From positions 62,001-126,000 of the forward strand of contig NZ_JBBOWX010000001.1 of assembly GCF_038007285.1 (NCBI RefSeq): DNA of 64,000 nt, read 5' to 3'. Shown here in pieces: positions 1 through 8,033 of this stretch. Each line of letters opens with the position of its first letter. Positions within the stretch are counted from its first letter, which is position 1. Source of the DNA: Sporosarcina sp. FSL K6-3457. GTDB lineage: Bacteria > Bacillota > Bacilli > Bacillales_A > Planococcaceae. Under the pieces are notes generated by a model. The model saw only the letters and a program-made list of their open reading frames with translations. It was not told the DNA's origin and made no database searches. Made by a program: the position numbers and the translations under genes.

Positions 1-126
1 GGGCTGAAGGGGATGCGAGAACGACTCGAATTCATAAACGGTAGCCTCCAAATTGAGGGGGGCGAAGGTACGAAACTATCGATTCGAGTTCCTGTCATTA
101 TAAAACATATTGTGGAGGACGATTGA
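1..126 (+). CDS. desK: C-terminal end of sensor histidine kinase DesK (partial)
   Basis: The window opens inside a reading frame that ends with TGA at 124-126. The 41 visible residues contain GLKGMRERLEFINGSL, the G2-box end of a HATPase domain as found in NarL-partner kinases, followed by the last beta strand and a short tail. This matches the end of DesK, the membrane cold/fluidity sensor kinase of Bacillus. The response regulator begins 1 nt after the stop, so the two are translationally coupled. The identity rests mainly on the neighbouring DesR. The N-terminal membrane and histidine regions lie outside the window. Confidence 0.8.
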   Translation, partial: GLKGMRERLEFINGSLQIEGGEGTKLSIRVPVIIKHIVEDD

Positions 127-127
127 C

Positions 128-736
128 ATGATACGTATTGTTATAGCAGAAGACCAAGGAATGATGCTTGGAGCACTGGGCTCATTACTCAATTTGGAAG
201 AGGATATGGAAGTTGTCGGGATGGCGAAAAATGGGGAAGAAGCGGTTGCGTTAGTGAAGGAGCAGCAGCCTGATGTGTGTATTATGGACATTGAAATGCC
301 GGTGATGACGGGGCTTGATGCGGCGGAGGCATTACGAGGCAAGGATTGTAAAATTATCATTTTGACGACGTTTGCAAGGACGGGTTATTTTGATCGCGCC
401 CGAAAAGCGGGGGTACGGGGCTATTTGTTGAAGGATAGTCCAATCGAGGAGCTTGTTAGTTCTATCCGCACGATTATGGATGGCAGAAGGATTTATGCAC
501 CGGAGCTTGTAGATATTGCTTACGGGGATGATGAAACGGAAAATCCGTTAACGGAGCGTGAAAGCCAAGTGCTAGGGCTTATCGCAGATGGCAGGACGAC
601 GAAAGAAATTGCAGGTGAGTTATATTTAACGCCAGGGACTGTGCGCAATTATATTTCCACCATTCTTGAAAAGCTCGGTGCAGGGAATCGGATTGAGGCG
701 ATTTCTCGTTTTAAGGAGAAGGGCTGGTTTAAGTGA
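128..736 (+). CDS. desR: NarL/FixJ response regulator DesR
   Basis: A 202-residue two-component response regulator. The receiver domain (about 1-120) shows the acidic pair in IAEDQ, the phospho-acceptor Asp in CIMDIEMP (about residue 54) and the conserved Lys in LLKDSP. A LuxR-type helix-turn-helix follows (NPLTERESQVL to NRIEAISRFKEKGWFK). The ending and the receiver segments agree closely with Bacillus DesR, which activates the fatty-acid desaturase gene des when DesK senses membrane rigidity. The start at 128 is chosen because it sits 1 nt after the desK stop; an in-frame ATG at 110 would lie inside desK. No des gene is visible nearby, so the target is presumably upstream of the window or elsewhere. 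Confidence 0.9.
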   Translation: MIRIVIAEDQGMMLGALGSLLNLEEDMEVVGMAKNGEEAVALVKEQQPDVCIMDIEMPVMTGLDAAEALRGKDCKIIILTTFARTGYFDRARKAGVRGYLLKDSPIEELVSSIRTIMDGRRIYAPELVDIAYGDDETENPLTERESQVLGLIADGRTTKEIAGELYLTPGTVRNYISTILEKLGAGNRIEAISRFKEKGWFK

Positions 737-751
737 ATGATTGTTTGAGGG

Positions 752-776
752 AGCCGACAGAAATGTCGGTTTTTTT
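752..776 (+). terminator. Rho-independent terminator after desR
   Basis: The hairpin CCGACA-GAAA-TGTCGG (754-769) has a GNRA-type tetraloop and is followed directly by seven T residues. It lies 16 nt after the desR stop. Confidence 0.9.
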
Positions 777-790
777 GTGGCGAAAGGGGC

Positions 791-853
791 ATGGCGGTCA
801 TAAGCTTACTTGTGCCGGTCATAACACGCTCCATGCCGGTCATAAACCCTATT
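791..853 (+). repeat. Three 21-bp tandem repeats upstream of the kyn operon
   Basis: The core CGGTCATAA occurs at 795-803, 816-824 and 837-845, exactly 21 bp apart, so all copies face the same side of the helix. The flanking bases are partly conserved (ATG or GTG then SCGGTCATAA). The array lies between the desR terminator and the kynU start at 923. It could be a set of regulator binding sites, but no regulator gene for it is visible in the window. Confidence 0.6.
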
Positions 854-922
854 CGCAAGGTACATTCGCAGTATGGTATGCTGAAATGGAATACTGAAAG
901 TTCGCATAAGGGGGAATTGGAG

Positions 923-2188
923 ATGTTTGGAGTTGATTATGCACAGGGGCTTGACGGTAAAGACGAACTTGCGAAGTATAAGGATGAGTTTTACCTACTA
1001 AAAGAGACGATATATATGGATGGTAATTCGCTCGGGTTATTATCCAAACGAGCGGAGCGGACATTGCATGAATTGTTAGATTCATGGAAAACGCTAGGCA
1101 TTGATGGTTGGACGGAAGGCGCTAATCCGTGGTTTTATTTGTCAGAGTCAGTGGGGGAGAAAATGGCGCCACTAGTTGGGGGACTAGCAAGCGAAGTGAT
1201 CGCGACAGGGTCGACAACAACAAATCTGCATCAGCTTGTGGCAACGTTTTACAAGCCTTCGGGAAATAAAACAAAGATTCTTGCGGATGAACTTAATTTC
1301 CCATCAGACATTTATGCGTTAAAAAGTCAGCTCTTATTAAAGGGCTACGAGCCTGCTGAACATCTCGTTCGTGTCAAAAGTCGTGATGGCAGATTGCTAG
1401 ACGAAACAGATATTATTGCAGCGATGACGGATGATATTGCGCTTATTGTTTTGCCAGCGGTGCTCTATAGAAGTGGGCAAGTATTGGATATGGAGCGGCT
1501 GACAGCGGCGGCACGTGAGCGTGGGATTCCCATTGGCTTCGACTTATGCCACTCAGTTGGTGCCGTCGAGCATGCCTTGCATAATTGGGGAACGGATTTC
1601 GCTTTTTGGTGCACGTATAAGCATTTGAATGGCGGACCTGGTTCCGTTGCGGGCTTGTTCGTTCATGACAAGCATTGCGGTACAGCGCCTGGATTAGCCG
1701 GCTGGTTTGGTTCCAAAAAAGACTCGCAGTTTGATATGGATCATACGATGGATTCGGCAGTGGATGCAGCGGCCTACCAAATTGGAACGCCGCATATCCT
1801 CAGTCTAGCGCCGGTCATAGGTGCGCTTGAATTGTTTGAGGAGGTAGGCATTCAACGTGTTCGTGAAAAGTCACTTCAACTAACAGCCTATATGCTGGAA
1901 TTAATTCGAGAAGAGCTATCCGTTTATGATTTTACTATTGGCAATCCGCTTGATGACTCGCGCGGGGGTCACATCTTACTTGAACACGAGGAAGCGGCTC
2001 GTATTTGTAAAGCGCTGAAAGCAGAGGGAGTTATTCCAGATTTCCGTACACCAAATGGCATTCGATTAGCACCTGTTGCTTTGTATAATTCCTTTGAAGA
2101 CGTCTGGCATACCGTGCAGAAACTGAAAGTCATTATGGATGACAAGCGCTATGAAAAATTCACCAATCAAAGGGGTGTTGTGGCATGA
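923..2188 (+). CDS. kynU: kynureninase
   Basis: A 421-residue PLP-dependent enzyme that cleaves kynurenine to anthranilate and alanine in the oxidative tryptophan pathway. Visible marks are the N-terminal [10 protein letters not shown] segment typical of KynU, and the PLP-lysine region [14 protein letters not shown] (Lys near residue 232) shortly after the [10 protein letters not shown] segment. The ATG at 923 is chosen because a GGGGG/GGAG-type ribosome site lies just upstream. The frame stays open back to 791, but that stretch is the 21-bp repeat array and does not look like protein. The stop overlaps the next start by 4 nt (ATGA), so this is the first gene of a coupled kynU-kynB-kynA operon. 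Confidence 0.92.
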   Translation: MFGVDYAQGLDGKDELAKYKDEFYLLKETIYMDGNSLGLLSKRAERTLHELLDSWKTLGIDGWTEGANPWFYLSESVGEKMAPLVGGLASEVIATGSTTTNLHQLVATFYKPSGNKTKILADELNFPSDIYALKSQLLLKGYEPAEHLVRVKSRDGRLLDETDIIAAMTDDIALIVLPAVLYRSGQVLDMERLTAAARERGIPIGFDLCHSVGAVEHALHNWGTDFAFWCTYKHLNGGPGSVAGLFVHDKHCGTAPGLAGWFGSKKDSQFDMDHTMDSAVDAAAYQIGTPHILSLAPVIGALELFEEVGIQRVREKSLQLTAYMLELIREELSVYDFTIGNPLDDSRGGHILLEHEEAARICKALKAEGVIPDFRTPNGIRLAPVALYNSFEDVWHTVQKLKVIMDDKRYEKFTNQRGVVA

Positions 2189-2820
2189 CAGAGAAATGGA
2201 TTGATATTTCACAGCCGCTTCAAAACGACATTGCAGAGTGGCCAGGCGACACGCCGTTTACGTATGAAGTTGCGTTTGTGAAAGCAGATACGGGTTCCGT
2301 TAATATTGGCAAGATGACAACAAGTACACATATGGGGACGCATATCGATGCGCCGTTTCACTTTGATGATAATGGCAAGCGCGTGCTCGATTTACCGATT
2401 GACTTGTACATCGGACGAGCGCGAGTGATTGATGTGACAGGTGCAGAAAGTGTTGGGCGCGCGGAGTTGGAAGGTATCGATTTCGGAGGTGCAGAACGGA
2501 TTTTATTGAAAACAGGGAGTCGTCCGGATGCGAATGTATTTCCGAAGGAGTTTACCGTGTTGCGTGCAGATATTGGGTCTTTATTGAAAGAGCGGGGGGT
2601 TCGGCTGATTGGCGTCGATACGCCATCCGTTGATCCAGAAGACAGCAAGCTATTGGAGGCGCATCATGCGCTCAATAACAACGGCGTGATGATTTTGGAG
2701 AATATCGTACTCAGTGCAGTGGAGTCGGGGGATTACGAGCTCATTGCGTTGCCATTACCGTTGAGGGATGGCGATGGTAGTCCTGTACGTGCGGTATTGC
2801 GGAGGTGGGCTCATGAGTGA
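2185..2820 (+). CDS. kynB: kynurenine formamidase (cyclase family)
   Basis: A 211-residue metal-dependent hydrolase of the cyclase family that converts N-formylkynurenine to kynurenine. The metal-binding signature [12 protein letters not shown] is present near residues 50-61. The early motif WIDISQPL and the late [15 protein letters not shown] segment are also family marks, and length is normal. The start overlaps the kynU stop (ATGA) and the end overlaps kynA by 8 nt, giving a tightly coupled operon. The three genes together convert tryptophan to anthranilate. No downstream anthranilate or quinolinate genes are visible, so the purpose (tryptophan catabolism or supply of anthranilate) cannot be decided here. 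Confidence 0.92.
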   Translation: MTEKWIDISQPLQNDIAEWPGDTPFTYEVAFVKADTGSVNIGKMTTSTHMGTHIDAPFHFDDNGKRVLDLPIDLYIGRARVIDVTGAESVGRAELEGIDFGGAERILLKTGSRPDANVFPKEFTVLRADIGSLLKERGVRLIGVDTPSVDPEDSKLLEAHHALNNNGVMILENIVLSAVESGDYELIALPLPLRDGDGSPVRAVLRRWAHE

Positions 2821-3631
2821 AAAAGGAATTCATACGGATTTTCGGGATAATATGACATACGGGGAGTATTTGCATCTCGATACATTGTTGTCGAGTCAGC
2901 AGCGCTTGTCTGGGCATCATGATGAAATGCTGTTCATCGTCATTCATCAAGTAAGCGAATTGTGGATGAAGCTTATTTTGCATGAGTTGGGTACGGCGAT
3001 TGATTTGATTGAAAAAGACGAACTGCCGGAAGCTTTTAAAATGCTGGCGCGCGTGTCTAGAACACAGACGCAGATTATTCAGGCATGGGATGTGTTGGCG
3101 ACGTTGACACCTGCTGAATATATGGAGTTTCGTGGGAGCTTGGGCAGGGCGTCGGGCTTCCAGTCGTATCAGAATCGACTCATCGAGTTTGCGCTAGGCT
3201 ATAAGCAGTCACATATTTTGAAAATTTACGAGAAAGACCAGGAGCTAGCAAGTGAACTCGAAGCGGCCTATCGTGCGCCGGGTATTTACGATGTGGCGAT
3301 ACGCGCGCTGGCAAGGGCCGGCTTCGCGATTACGCCCGAATTGCTGACTCGCGACTTTACTGTTACGTATCAAGGAGATTCGACAGTGGCAGATGCTTGG
3401 CTTGAGGTGTACCGCAATGTCGATGATTATTGGGATTTATATCAGCTTGCGGAGAAATTGGTCGACATCGAAGATAGCCATCAGCAATGGCGCTTCCGCC
3501 ATATGAAAACGGTCGAACGGATCATTGGTTTTAAAATGGGAACAGGTGGCTCGTCTGGTGTGAACTATTTGAAGTCGGTACTCGACCATCGCTTCTTTCC
3601 AGAATTATGGGATGTGCGCACAAAATTATAA
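2813..3631 (+). CDS. kynA: tryptophan 2,3-dioxygenase
   Basis: A 272-residue haem dioxygenase that opens the indole ring of tryptophan and starts the kynurenine pathway. Family segments seen are [20 protein letters not shown] near the N-terminus, the [17 protein letters not shown] substrate-pocket region, and [14 protein letters not shown] then [11 protein letters not shown] near the C-terminus; the His in the WRFRH segment is the expected haem ligand. The ATG at 2813 is preceded by GGAGGT at 2801-2806 and overlaps the kynB end. An in-frame ATG at 2768 lacks such a site. In this operon the enzyme acting first is encoded last. Confidence 0.95.
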   Translation: MSEKGIHTDFRDNMTYGEYLHLDTLLSSQQRLSGHHDEMLFIVIHQVSELWMKLILHELGTAIDLIEKDELPEAFKMLARVSRTQTQIIQAWDVLATLTPAEYMEFRGSLGRASGFQSYQNRLIEFALGYKQSHILKIYEKDQELASELEAAYRAPGIYDVAIRALARAGFAITPELLTRDFTVTYQGDSTVADAWLEVYRNVDDYWDLYQLAEKLVDIEDSHQQWRFRHMKTVERIIGFKMGTGGSSGVNYLKSVLDHRFFPELWDVRTKL

Positions 3632-3633
3632 CT

Positions 3634-3661
3634 TTAATCAGCAAATACATTTGCTGATTAA
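3634..3661. terminator. Symmetric AT-rich hairpin after kynA
   Basis: There is a 12-bp perfect inverted repeat around the loop TACA (3646-3649), with inner arms ATCAGCAAA and TTTGCTGAT, 2 nt after the kynA stop. It lacks a clear T-run on either strand, so termination is likely but not certain. Confidence 0.5.
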
Positions 3662-3692
3662 GGAGGAATGAAGTTCAAATCCTCCTTGTTAA

Positions 3693-3900
3693 GCCTCCGG
3701 CGGATGTCATAGATTTTGAGGGGAGTTAAGGAAGGCAGTCTAAATTCGCGACGTCCTGAAAGGCAAGTGCCTTAATTTCTGCAAAGAACGCAGAAATACG
3801 GCAAATCGAACCCTGCGCTGTTCGATTCGCAACGACTGCATGACCTACTTCCTGTAGGCCTCAAGCTCAATTCAAAATCTAGACGCACTCACGCCGAGGC
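3693..3900. repeat. About 208-bp intergenic element with complementary ends
   Basis: The left end (3693-3719, starting GCCTCCGGCG) is the imperfect reverse complement of the right end (3872-3900, ending CGCCGAGGC): the two can pair over about 27 bp through TAGATTTTGA/TCAAAATCTA. Inside are smaller hairpins, for example ATTTCTGC/GCAGAAAT. It contains no convincing coding frame. This looks like a folded, MITE-like or structured-RNA intergenic element. No second copy occurs in the window. Confidence 0.5.
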
Positions 3901-3914
3901 GTGAGTGAATAAAG

Positions 3915-3959
3915 AAAACTCCGCTCAGAAGGATTGCAGTCTTCCGAGCGGAGTTTTTA
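3915..3959 (+). terminator. Rho-independent terminator
   Basis: The arms AAAACTCCGCTC and GAGCGGAGTTTT flank a shorter inner stem (GAAG/CTTC). The hairpin is followed by TTTTTAT. It is symmetric enough to work in both directions. It may serve the kyn operon as a second terminator. Confidence 0.7.
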
Positions 3960-4244
3960 TATGTTCAACATATAACAGCAGGTGGTTCTTCATAAAACAG
4001 GTATCAGCAATGAACCTGTCGAACTGATTACGCATCGACTGTAGGAACGCCTCCTCGAACCGCTGTGGCCCATTGCCCCAACCTTCAAACGCCCCCCATC
4101 ATCATATCGTTAGTCTATACTATTCGGGAAAGCTGGCGGTGGTGTGTGTGAGGAAACTTAAGAAATTCTTCATGATTATTCTACAAGATTCTTCATTTTC
4201 GATGTTTATAATGAAAGGATAGAAATGAATGAGGTGTGAATGAA

Positions 4245-5135
4245 ATGAAGAAATTAGGATTGATTATAGTGATTTGTGCGCTCAGCCTCGCCTTTGTGTG
4301 GAAGGACAAGCTGTTGATGTCAGAAGAGGACGTTGAGATGAACAGCAGTGCGGAAGCTACTATTGTTATGGAAGCAGAGACGGGAAAAGTATTGTATGAA
4401 GACAATAGTAAACAACCATTGCCAATTGCGAGTATGTCCAAGCTGATGACACAATACTTGGTGCTCAATGCCATAAATAATGGGACATTAACATGGGAAA
4501 GTGTTTACCAGCCAAGTGAGTATGTGCAGCAGATGACACAGCAAGCGGGTGCGGTTAAATTGGGCATAGTGGCAGGTCACTCCTATACAGTAGAAGAGTT
4601 GTTCATCGCCATGACTGTCATCTCGGCAAATGATGCTGCTATGGCACTTGCTGAAATGGTTGGCGGAACGGAAAAGGCCTTTGTTGGGTTAATGAATAAA
4701 CAAGCAACACATTTCGGGCTCAAGGAGACGACTTTTTACAATGCCAGTGGGCTGGATGGCGACTATATCGGCAAAGGACAAGATGAAACAAATCTGTCAT
4801 CTGCTCGAGATGTCGCAGTGCTAGCGCAGCAATTATTAGCCAAATATCCTGAAGTGCTCGACGTTGCAAGAATGACTGACTTTACGACAAGTGAAGGTGC
4901 ACGACTATGGAGTACAAATTTAATGCTGCCAGGCATGCCGCAAGCTTACCCTGGAATCGATGGATTGAAGACCGGTTATACAGATCAGGCAGGTTCATGT
5001 TTGGTCAGTACAGGTGTTTTCGATGCTCGGCGGATTATTACGGTTGTGATGGATGTGGAAGCAGGCGGAATGGATACCATTAACCCGCGATTTGAGTTGA
5101 CAAAAGAGCTTATTGAGCGGTTTGTGATGAAGTAA
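4245..5135 (+). CDS. short D-alanyl-D-alanine carboxypeptidase (peptidase S11)
   Basis: A 296-residue penicillin-binding-protein-type carboxypeptidase that trims the stem pentapeptide of peptidoglycan. A hydrophobic N-terminal segment (MKKLGLIIVICALSLAFVW) acts as signal peptide or anchor. The catalytic triad motifs are present: SMSK (SxxK), SAN (SxN) and KTG in the segment GLKTGYTDQAGSC. It ends soon after the transpeptidase-like domain and lacks the C-terminal beta domain of DacA/DacF, so it is about 100 residues shorter than those. ATG at 4245 is preferred over GTG at 4236 because GAGGTG at 4231-4236 gives 8-nt spacing. It appears to be a single-gene unit. Confidence 0.85.
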   Translation: MKKLGLIIVICALSLAFVWKDKLLMSEEDVEMNSSAEATIVMEAETGKVLYEDNSKQPLPIASMSKLMTQYLVLNAINNGTLTWESVYQPSEYVQQMTQQAGAVKLGIVAGHSYTVEELFIAMTVISANDAAMALAEMVGGTEKAFVGLMNKQATHFGLKETTFYNASGLDGDYIGKGQDETNLSSARDVAVLAQQLLAKYPEVLDVARMTDFTTSEGARLWSTNLMLPGMPQAYPGIDGLKTGYTDQAGSCLVSTGVFDARRIITVVMDVEAGGMDTINPRFELTKELIERFVMK

Positions 5136-5289
5136 GATTTGGGTTGTTAATGATGTTTCAGTATTTGATTGAATAGAATATACGTTCTATAATAAGAAGT
5201 GTAAACGGGAGATGTTGGTATGGTACGCAACTGCGGAGAAATAATTCGCTGTATTTCCCGGGAAATCGACAGAGGGCGAGGCGATTGAC

Positions 5290-5541
5290 GTGGAAAGAGA
5301 TTGGACGCATAAGAACATGGCCATTCAAATTCAGCAGATTGTACAAATCGAGGATGCTTGTGGCATTACTTTTTCTCCAGAAATGTTGGCGCACTTGAAA
5401 GTTGGAATAGGCGAAGAGGTACAAGTAGTGATGACTGAAAATGATTTAATCATTCGAAAAGTACTTCCGACCAACTATCTTGATGGTGATTCGGATGGCC
5501 TGCAAGACATTGTGCATGAAGCCAAGGAAATGTACAAGTAA
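5290..5541 (+). CDS. AbrB/MazE/SpoVT-type swapped-hairpin protein
   Basis: An 83-residue protein. The middle (about residues 16-55) fits a swapped-hairpin AbrB DNA-binding fold: the order is IEDACGITFSPEML, then GIGEEVQVVMTENDLIIRKV. The tail (DGLQDIVHEAKEMYK) resembles the toxin-binding end of MazE or Phd-like antitoxins. GTG at 5290 has GAGG at 5278-5281 with good spacing; ATG at 5317 is possible but lacks a site. No toxin gene follows: a terminator and an opposite-strand gene come next. It is therefore either an orphan antitoxin or a stand-alone regulator. Confidence 0.7.
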   Translation: MERDWTHKNMAIQIQQIVQIEDACGITFSPEMLAHLKVGIGEEVQVVMTENDLIIRKVLPTNYLDGDSDGLQDIVHEAKEMYK

Positions 5542-5564
5542 GGCAGGGGACACCATACGAAGAC

Positions 5565-5592
5565 AAAGGCCGCCCAATTTGGACGGCTTTTA
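5565..5592. terminator. Bidirectional terminator
   Basis: The hairpin AAGGCCGCCC-AATTT-GGACGGCTTTT lies between two convergent genes (5541 and 5590). It has A and T tracts on the two sides. Confidence 0.75.
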
Positions 5593-6324
5593 CTCCATGT
5601 CCTTATGCTTAAACGGACAATTTCCTTGAATAGGCTCCGCATCATCTCCGATGAAAAACTGTTTCCATTCATGATGCGTCGGATCGCCAAAATGACTAAT
5701 GTCAGGATGCTTCGGTAACTGATCCCAGACTGCCACACGCTCCCGTACTTTTTCGCGTGACATCATTCCACCGGGTTCTGTTCCTTTTAATCCCTCAAAA
5801 ATTGTCCTAGGCTGAAACCCAATCACCATTGCGTTACCAAGATCCCGTGTTTTCCGTTGCTTATAAGCGGGTGCATTGCCAAAAACAAAAATGGGCTCTC
5901 CGTGGAAATGAAAATCCCACAAGTAATGCTCCGAATTTCGCGGGCTCCTAGCAGGCCATTCTATCTTATCTACTTCGTGCAAGTATTGTAGAATCTCCCA
6001 AAATTGCTGGCGATAATCCTCTAACAAACCTTCTATTTCAAAAGGCTCTACAAATACAAATAACCCATGTCGCTTATGATTGGGCTCTTTGAACAATGCC
6101 AAAAATGACTTCAATGCAGCCGGCAAATGAGACCAATCATCTTGTGTCACATAGGCATAACGCAATTCACCTTTCAGCTCACCATTCATCCCGAAATAAC
6201 AGGGAAATGTCTTATCCGTCACTGTCTTATGAAACGTTCGGTATTCCTTCAACAACCAATCGGGCAAGTCCGTACGCTTTGCAAAATCCTCTTTTGTCAA
6301 TAAAGCATCTTCTGTCTGCATCAT
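5590..6324 (-). CDS. YqcI/YcgG family protein
   Basis: A 244-residue protein assigned to the YqcI/YcgG family, which is found singly in many Bacillales and actinobacteria and has no established reaction. Recognised segments are the early FPCYFG, GELRYAYV and LKSFLALF regions, the WEILQYLHEVDKIEWP stretch, and the central NSEHYLWDFHFHGEPIFVFGNAPAY block with clustered His residues. No signal peptide or membrane segment is seen. The first of two adjacent ATG codons (6324) is used because GGAGG lies 7 nt upstream. It stands alone, convergent with the AbrB-like gene. Confidence 0.8.
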   Translation of the reverse strand: MMQTEDALLTKEDFAKRTDLPDWLLKEYRTFHKTVTDKTFPCYFGMNGELKGELRYAYVTQDDWSHLPAALKSFLALFKEPNHKRHGLFVFVEPFEIEGLLEDYRQQFWEILQYLHEVDKIEWPARSPRNSEHYLWDFHFHGEPIFVFGNAPAYKQRKTRDLGNAMVIGFQPRTIFEGLKGTEPGGMMSREKVRERVAVWDQLPKHPDISHFGDPTHHEWKQFFIGDDAEPIQGNCPFKHKDME

Positions 6325-6432
6325 GATACTTCCTCCATTCCAGTAATTTTTACTACTCTAAATAAGCATGTTTAAATCAACTGTCAAAGGGAACACCAAT
6401 GAAGACGACTACATTTATTTGGAGGATGAAAA

Positions 6433-7287
6433 ATGAGCACCCCAGTGGAAGAGACACCGTTAACTCAGTGCGATACAGAATATGATACGCTGCGCCGTGT
6501 CATCCTATGCCAGCCAAAATTCATGTCAATCGAAGAGGTAATCAATGATGTACAAAAGAAGTATGAAGATGAAAATATAAACGTGGAACTTGCGATGAAA
6601 CAACATAAAAACTTTGAAAAAATGCTGAAGGAATACGGAGTCGAAGTCATCAAACTGCCGTCATCCGCACAATTCCCAGAACAGGTTTTCACGCGAGACA
6701 TTGGTTTCACCGTTGGAGACGATGTCTTCGTTGCAGAAATGGCTAGCGATATTCGTAAGGGAGAGGAAGAGATACTTGAGGAGTGGTTGGAAGACGAGGA
6801 TATCTCATTCCAAACAACGACAGATCGAGTCGAAGGCGGAGACGTCATTGTAGATCGGAGCACGCTATACGTCGGCATCAGCAGTCGTACATCTGAAGAA
6901 GCAGTCCGGAAATTGAGGCATGATTTACCTGACTACGAAATTATCCAAGTTCCATTTAATGAAAAATACTTGCACCTCGACTGTGTATTCAATATTTTAT
7001 CACCCGAAGTAGGGCTAATCTTCCCGAAAGCACTCGATGCAGAAACAATCGACATGCTTTCAGCAAGGAAATATAAACTCATCGAAGTATCCGAAGCAGA
7101 ACAATTTACATTGGGCACAAATGTCCTTTCAATTGGCGATAAAAAAGTGTTCAGCCTGCCACAAAACAAAAATGTGAACACGCAAATGCGTGCCCACGGA
7201 TTTGAAGTCATCGAAGTCGATTTCTCTGAAATTATTAAATCTGGCGGTTCCTTTAGATGTTGCTCAATGCCGATTGTTAGGGAATAG
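6433..7287 (+). CDS. dimethylarginine dimethylaminohydrolase / amidinotransferase-family enzyme
   Basis: A 284-residue guanidino-group-modifying enzyme (pentein fold). Motifs in order: FTRDIGF (about 91-97, substrate Asp), EGGD (about 137-140), the catalytic His in YLHLDCVFN (about 184) and a terminal Cys in GGSFRCCSMPIVRE. This set matches DDAH-like and arginine deiminase-related enzymes of Bacilli, which hydrolyse methylated arginine or similar substrates to citrulline. The exact substrate cannot be read from the sequence. TTTGGAGGATG-type ribosome site lies just before the ATG. It is a single-gene unit with its own terminator. Confidence 0.82.
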   Translation: MSTPVEETPLTQCDTEYDTLRRVILCQPKFMSIEEVINDVQKKYEDENINVELAMKQHKNFEKMLKEYGVEVIKLPSSAQFPEQVFTRDIGFTVGDDVFVAEMASDIRKGEEEILEEWLEDEDISFQTTTDRVEGGDVIVDRSTLYVGISSRTSEEAVRKLRHDLPDYEIIQVPFNEKYLHLDCVFNILSPEVGLIFPKALDAETIDMLSARKYKLIEVSEAEQFTLGTNVLSIGDKKVFSLPQNKNVNTQMRAHGFEVIEVDFSEIIKSGGSFRCCSMPIVRE

Positions 7288-7298
7288 GAAGGGAGTGG

Positions 7299-7324
7299 AA
7301 ACCTCACTGTGGAGTGAGGTTTTT
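7299..7324 (+). terminator. Rho-independent terminator after the DDAH-like gene
   Basis: The stem AACCTCAC/GTGAGGTT has a 6-nt loop and runs into TTTTT. It lies 12 nt after the stop at 7287. Confidence 0.9.
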
Positions 7325-7409
7325 CATGTTGTAAACAGCATAGCGGTCGAAATAAGTCCTGCGCCAATCGTAAATTTAATGAATTGAAAAAGCACCCTCT
7401 ACGGATGGT

Positions 7410-7961
7410 TTAGTTTGAAAATATTTTATTCAAGTCAATTGTCAGTTCCGAAAAAACAAATGATGACAGGGTATCTTCATGCCCAAATACTTGCCGTTTT
7501 AGGTATCTGCCTTCCGATAAGCCGTACACTTCAATGGTTTTATTATGAGGGTCGGCAAGCCAATATTCTGTAACGCCAGTCCGTTCATATAAATTAAATT
7601 TATGGTTACGATCTTTTAAGGCGGTAGAGGGGGACAAGACTTCAATCATTAAGTCCGACGCACCTTGTGCACGCTTTTCTCCAACCTGATTTTTATTACA
7701 AAATACAGAAATGTCAGGCTGTACAATTGTATACTCATCTACCTCATCAATTTGGATATCGTAAGGTGCTACAAATACAGAACAACCATCATTGCCAAAA
7801 TGTGTCCGTAGTGCGAAAAAAAGTTCTCCGACAATTTGTTGATGGTGTGTGGTAGGAGCAGGCGTCATGTTGTAGGGTATGCCGTCAATCAATTCCCAAC
7901 TGCCATCCCATTCGATAATTTCTGAAATCGTTATTCTTCGATTAGTTTTTGACTCTGCCAT
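7410..7961 (-). CDS. Uma2-family (DUF820) putative nuclease
   Basis: A 183-residue Uma2/DUF820 protein with a predicted PD-(D/E)XK-like fold. Visible features are HHQQIVGEL near residue 40, the Asp in IVQPDISVFC (about 80), the acidic-catalytic stretch GASDLMIEVLSPST (about 100-113), then HKFNLYERTGVTEYWLADP, the standard ending block. Uma2 proteins are abundant in cyanobacteria and occur sporadically in Bacilli; their biological role is not settled. ATG at 7961 has GGAGGG 6 nt upstream, whereas a TTG at 7964 would be too close. It lies alone between a terminator and a chemotaxis gene. Confidence 0.85.
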   Translation of the reverse strand: MAESKTNRRITISEIIEWDGSWELIDGIPYNMTPAPTTHHQQIVGELFFALRTHFGNDGCSVFVAPYDIQIDEVDEYTIVQPDISVFCNKNQVGEKRAQGASDLMIEVLSPSTALKDRNHKFNLYERTGVTEYWLADPHNKTIEVYGLSEGRYLKRQVFGHEDTLSSFVFSELTIDLNKIFSN

Positions 7962-8033
7962 CAAAATCCCTCCGAATCCTTTTCTTCAGTATAGCATGGG
8001 AATGCGTTATCGCATGTCATGTACCTACTCTTT

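Noticed and set aside
791..922. In-frame extension of kynureninase
   Set aside because: The extension translates the 21-bp repeats and has no ribosome site; 923 matches the family start.
846..922. Possible T-box or tryptophan riboswitch before the kyn operon
   Set aside because: The leader is short, with no T-box sequence or terminator/antiterminator pair that I could find.
3960..4115. Minus-strand stop-free frame reading GWGNGPQRFEEAFLQSM and on to NHLLLYVEHI
   Set aside because: It looks protein-like but has no start codon with a proper ribosome site, is only about 50 codons long and includes a terminator hairpin; at best a gene remnant.
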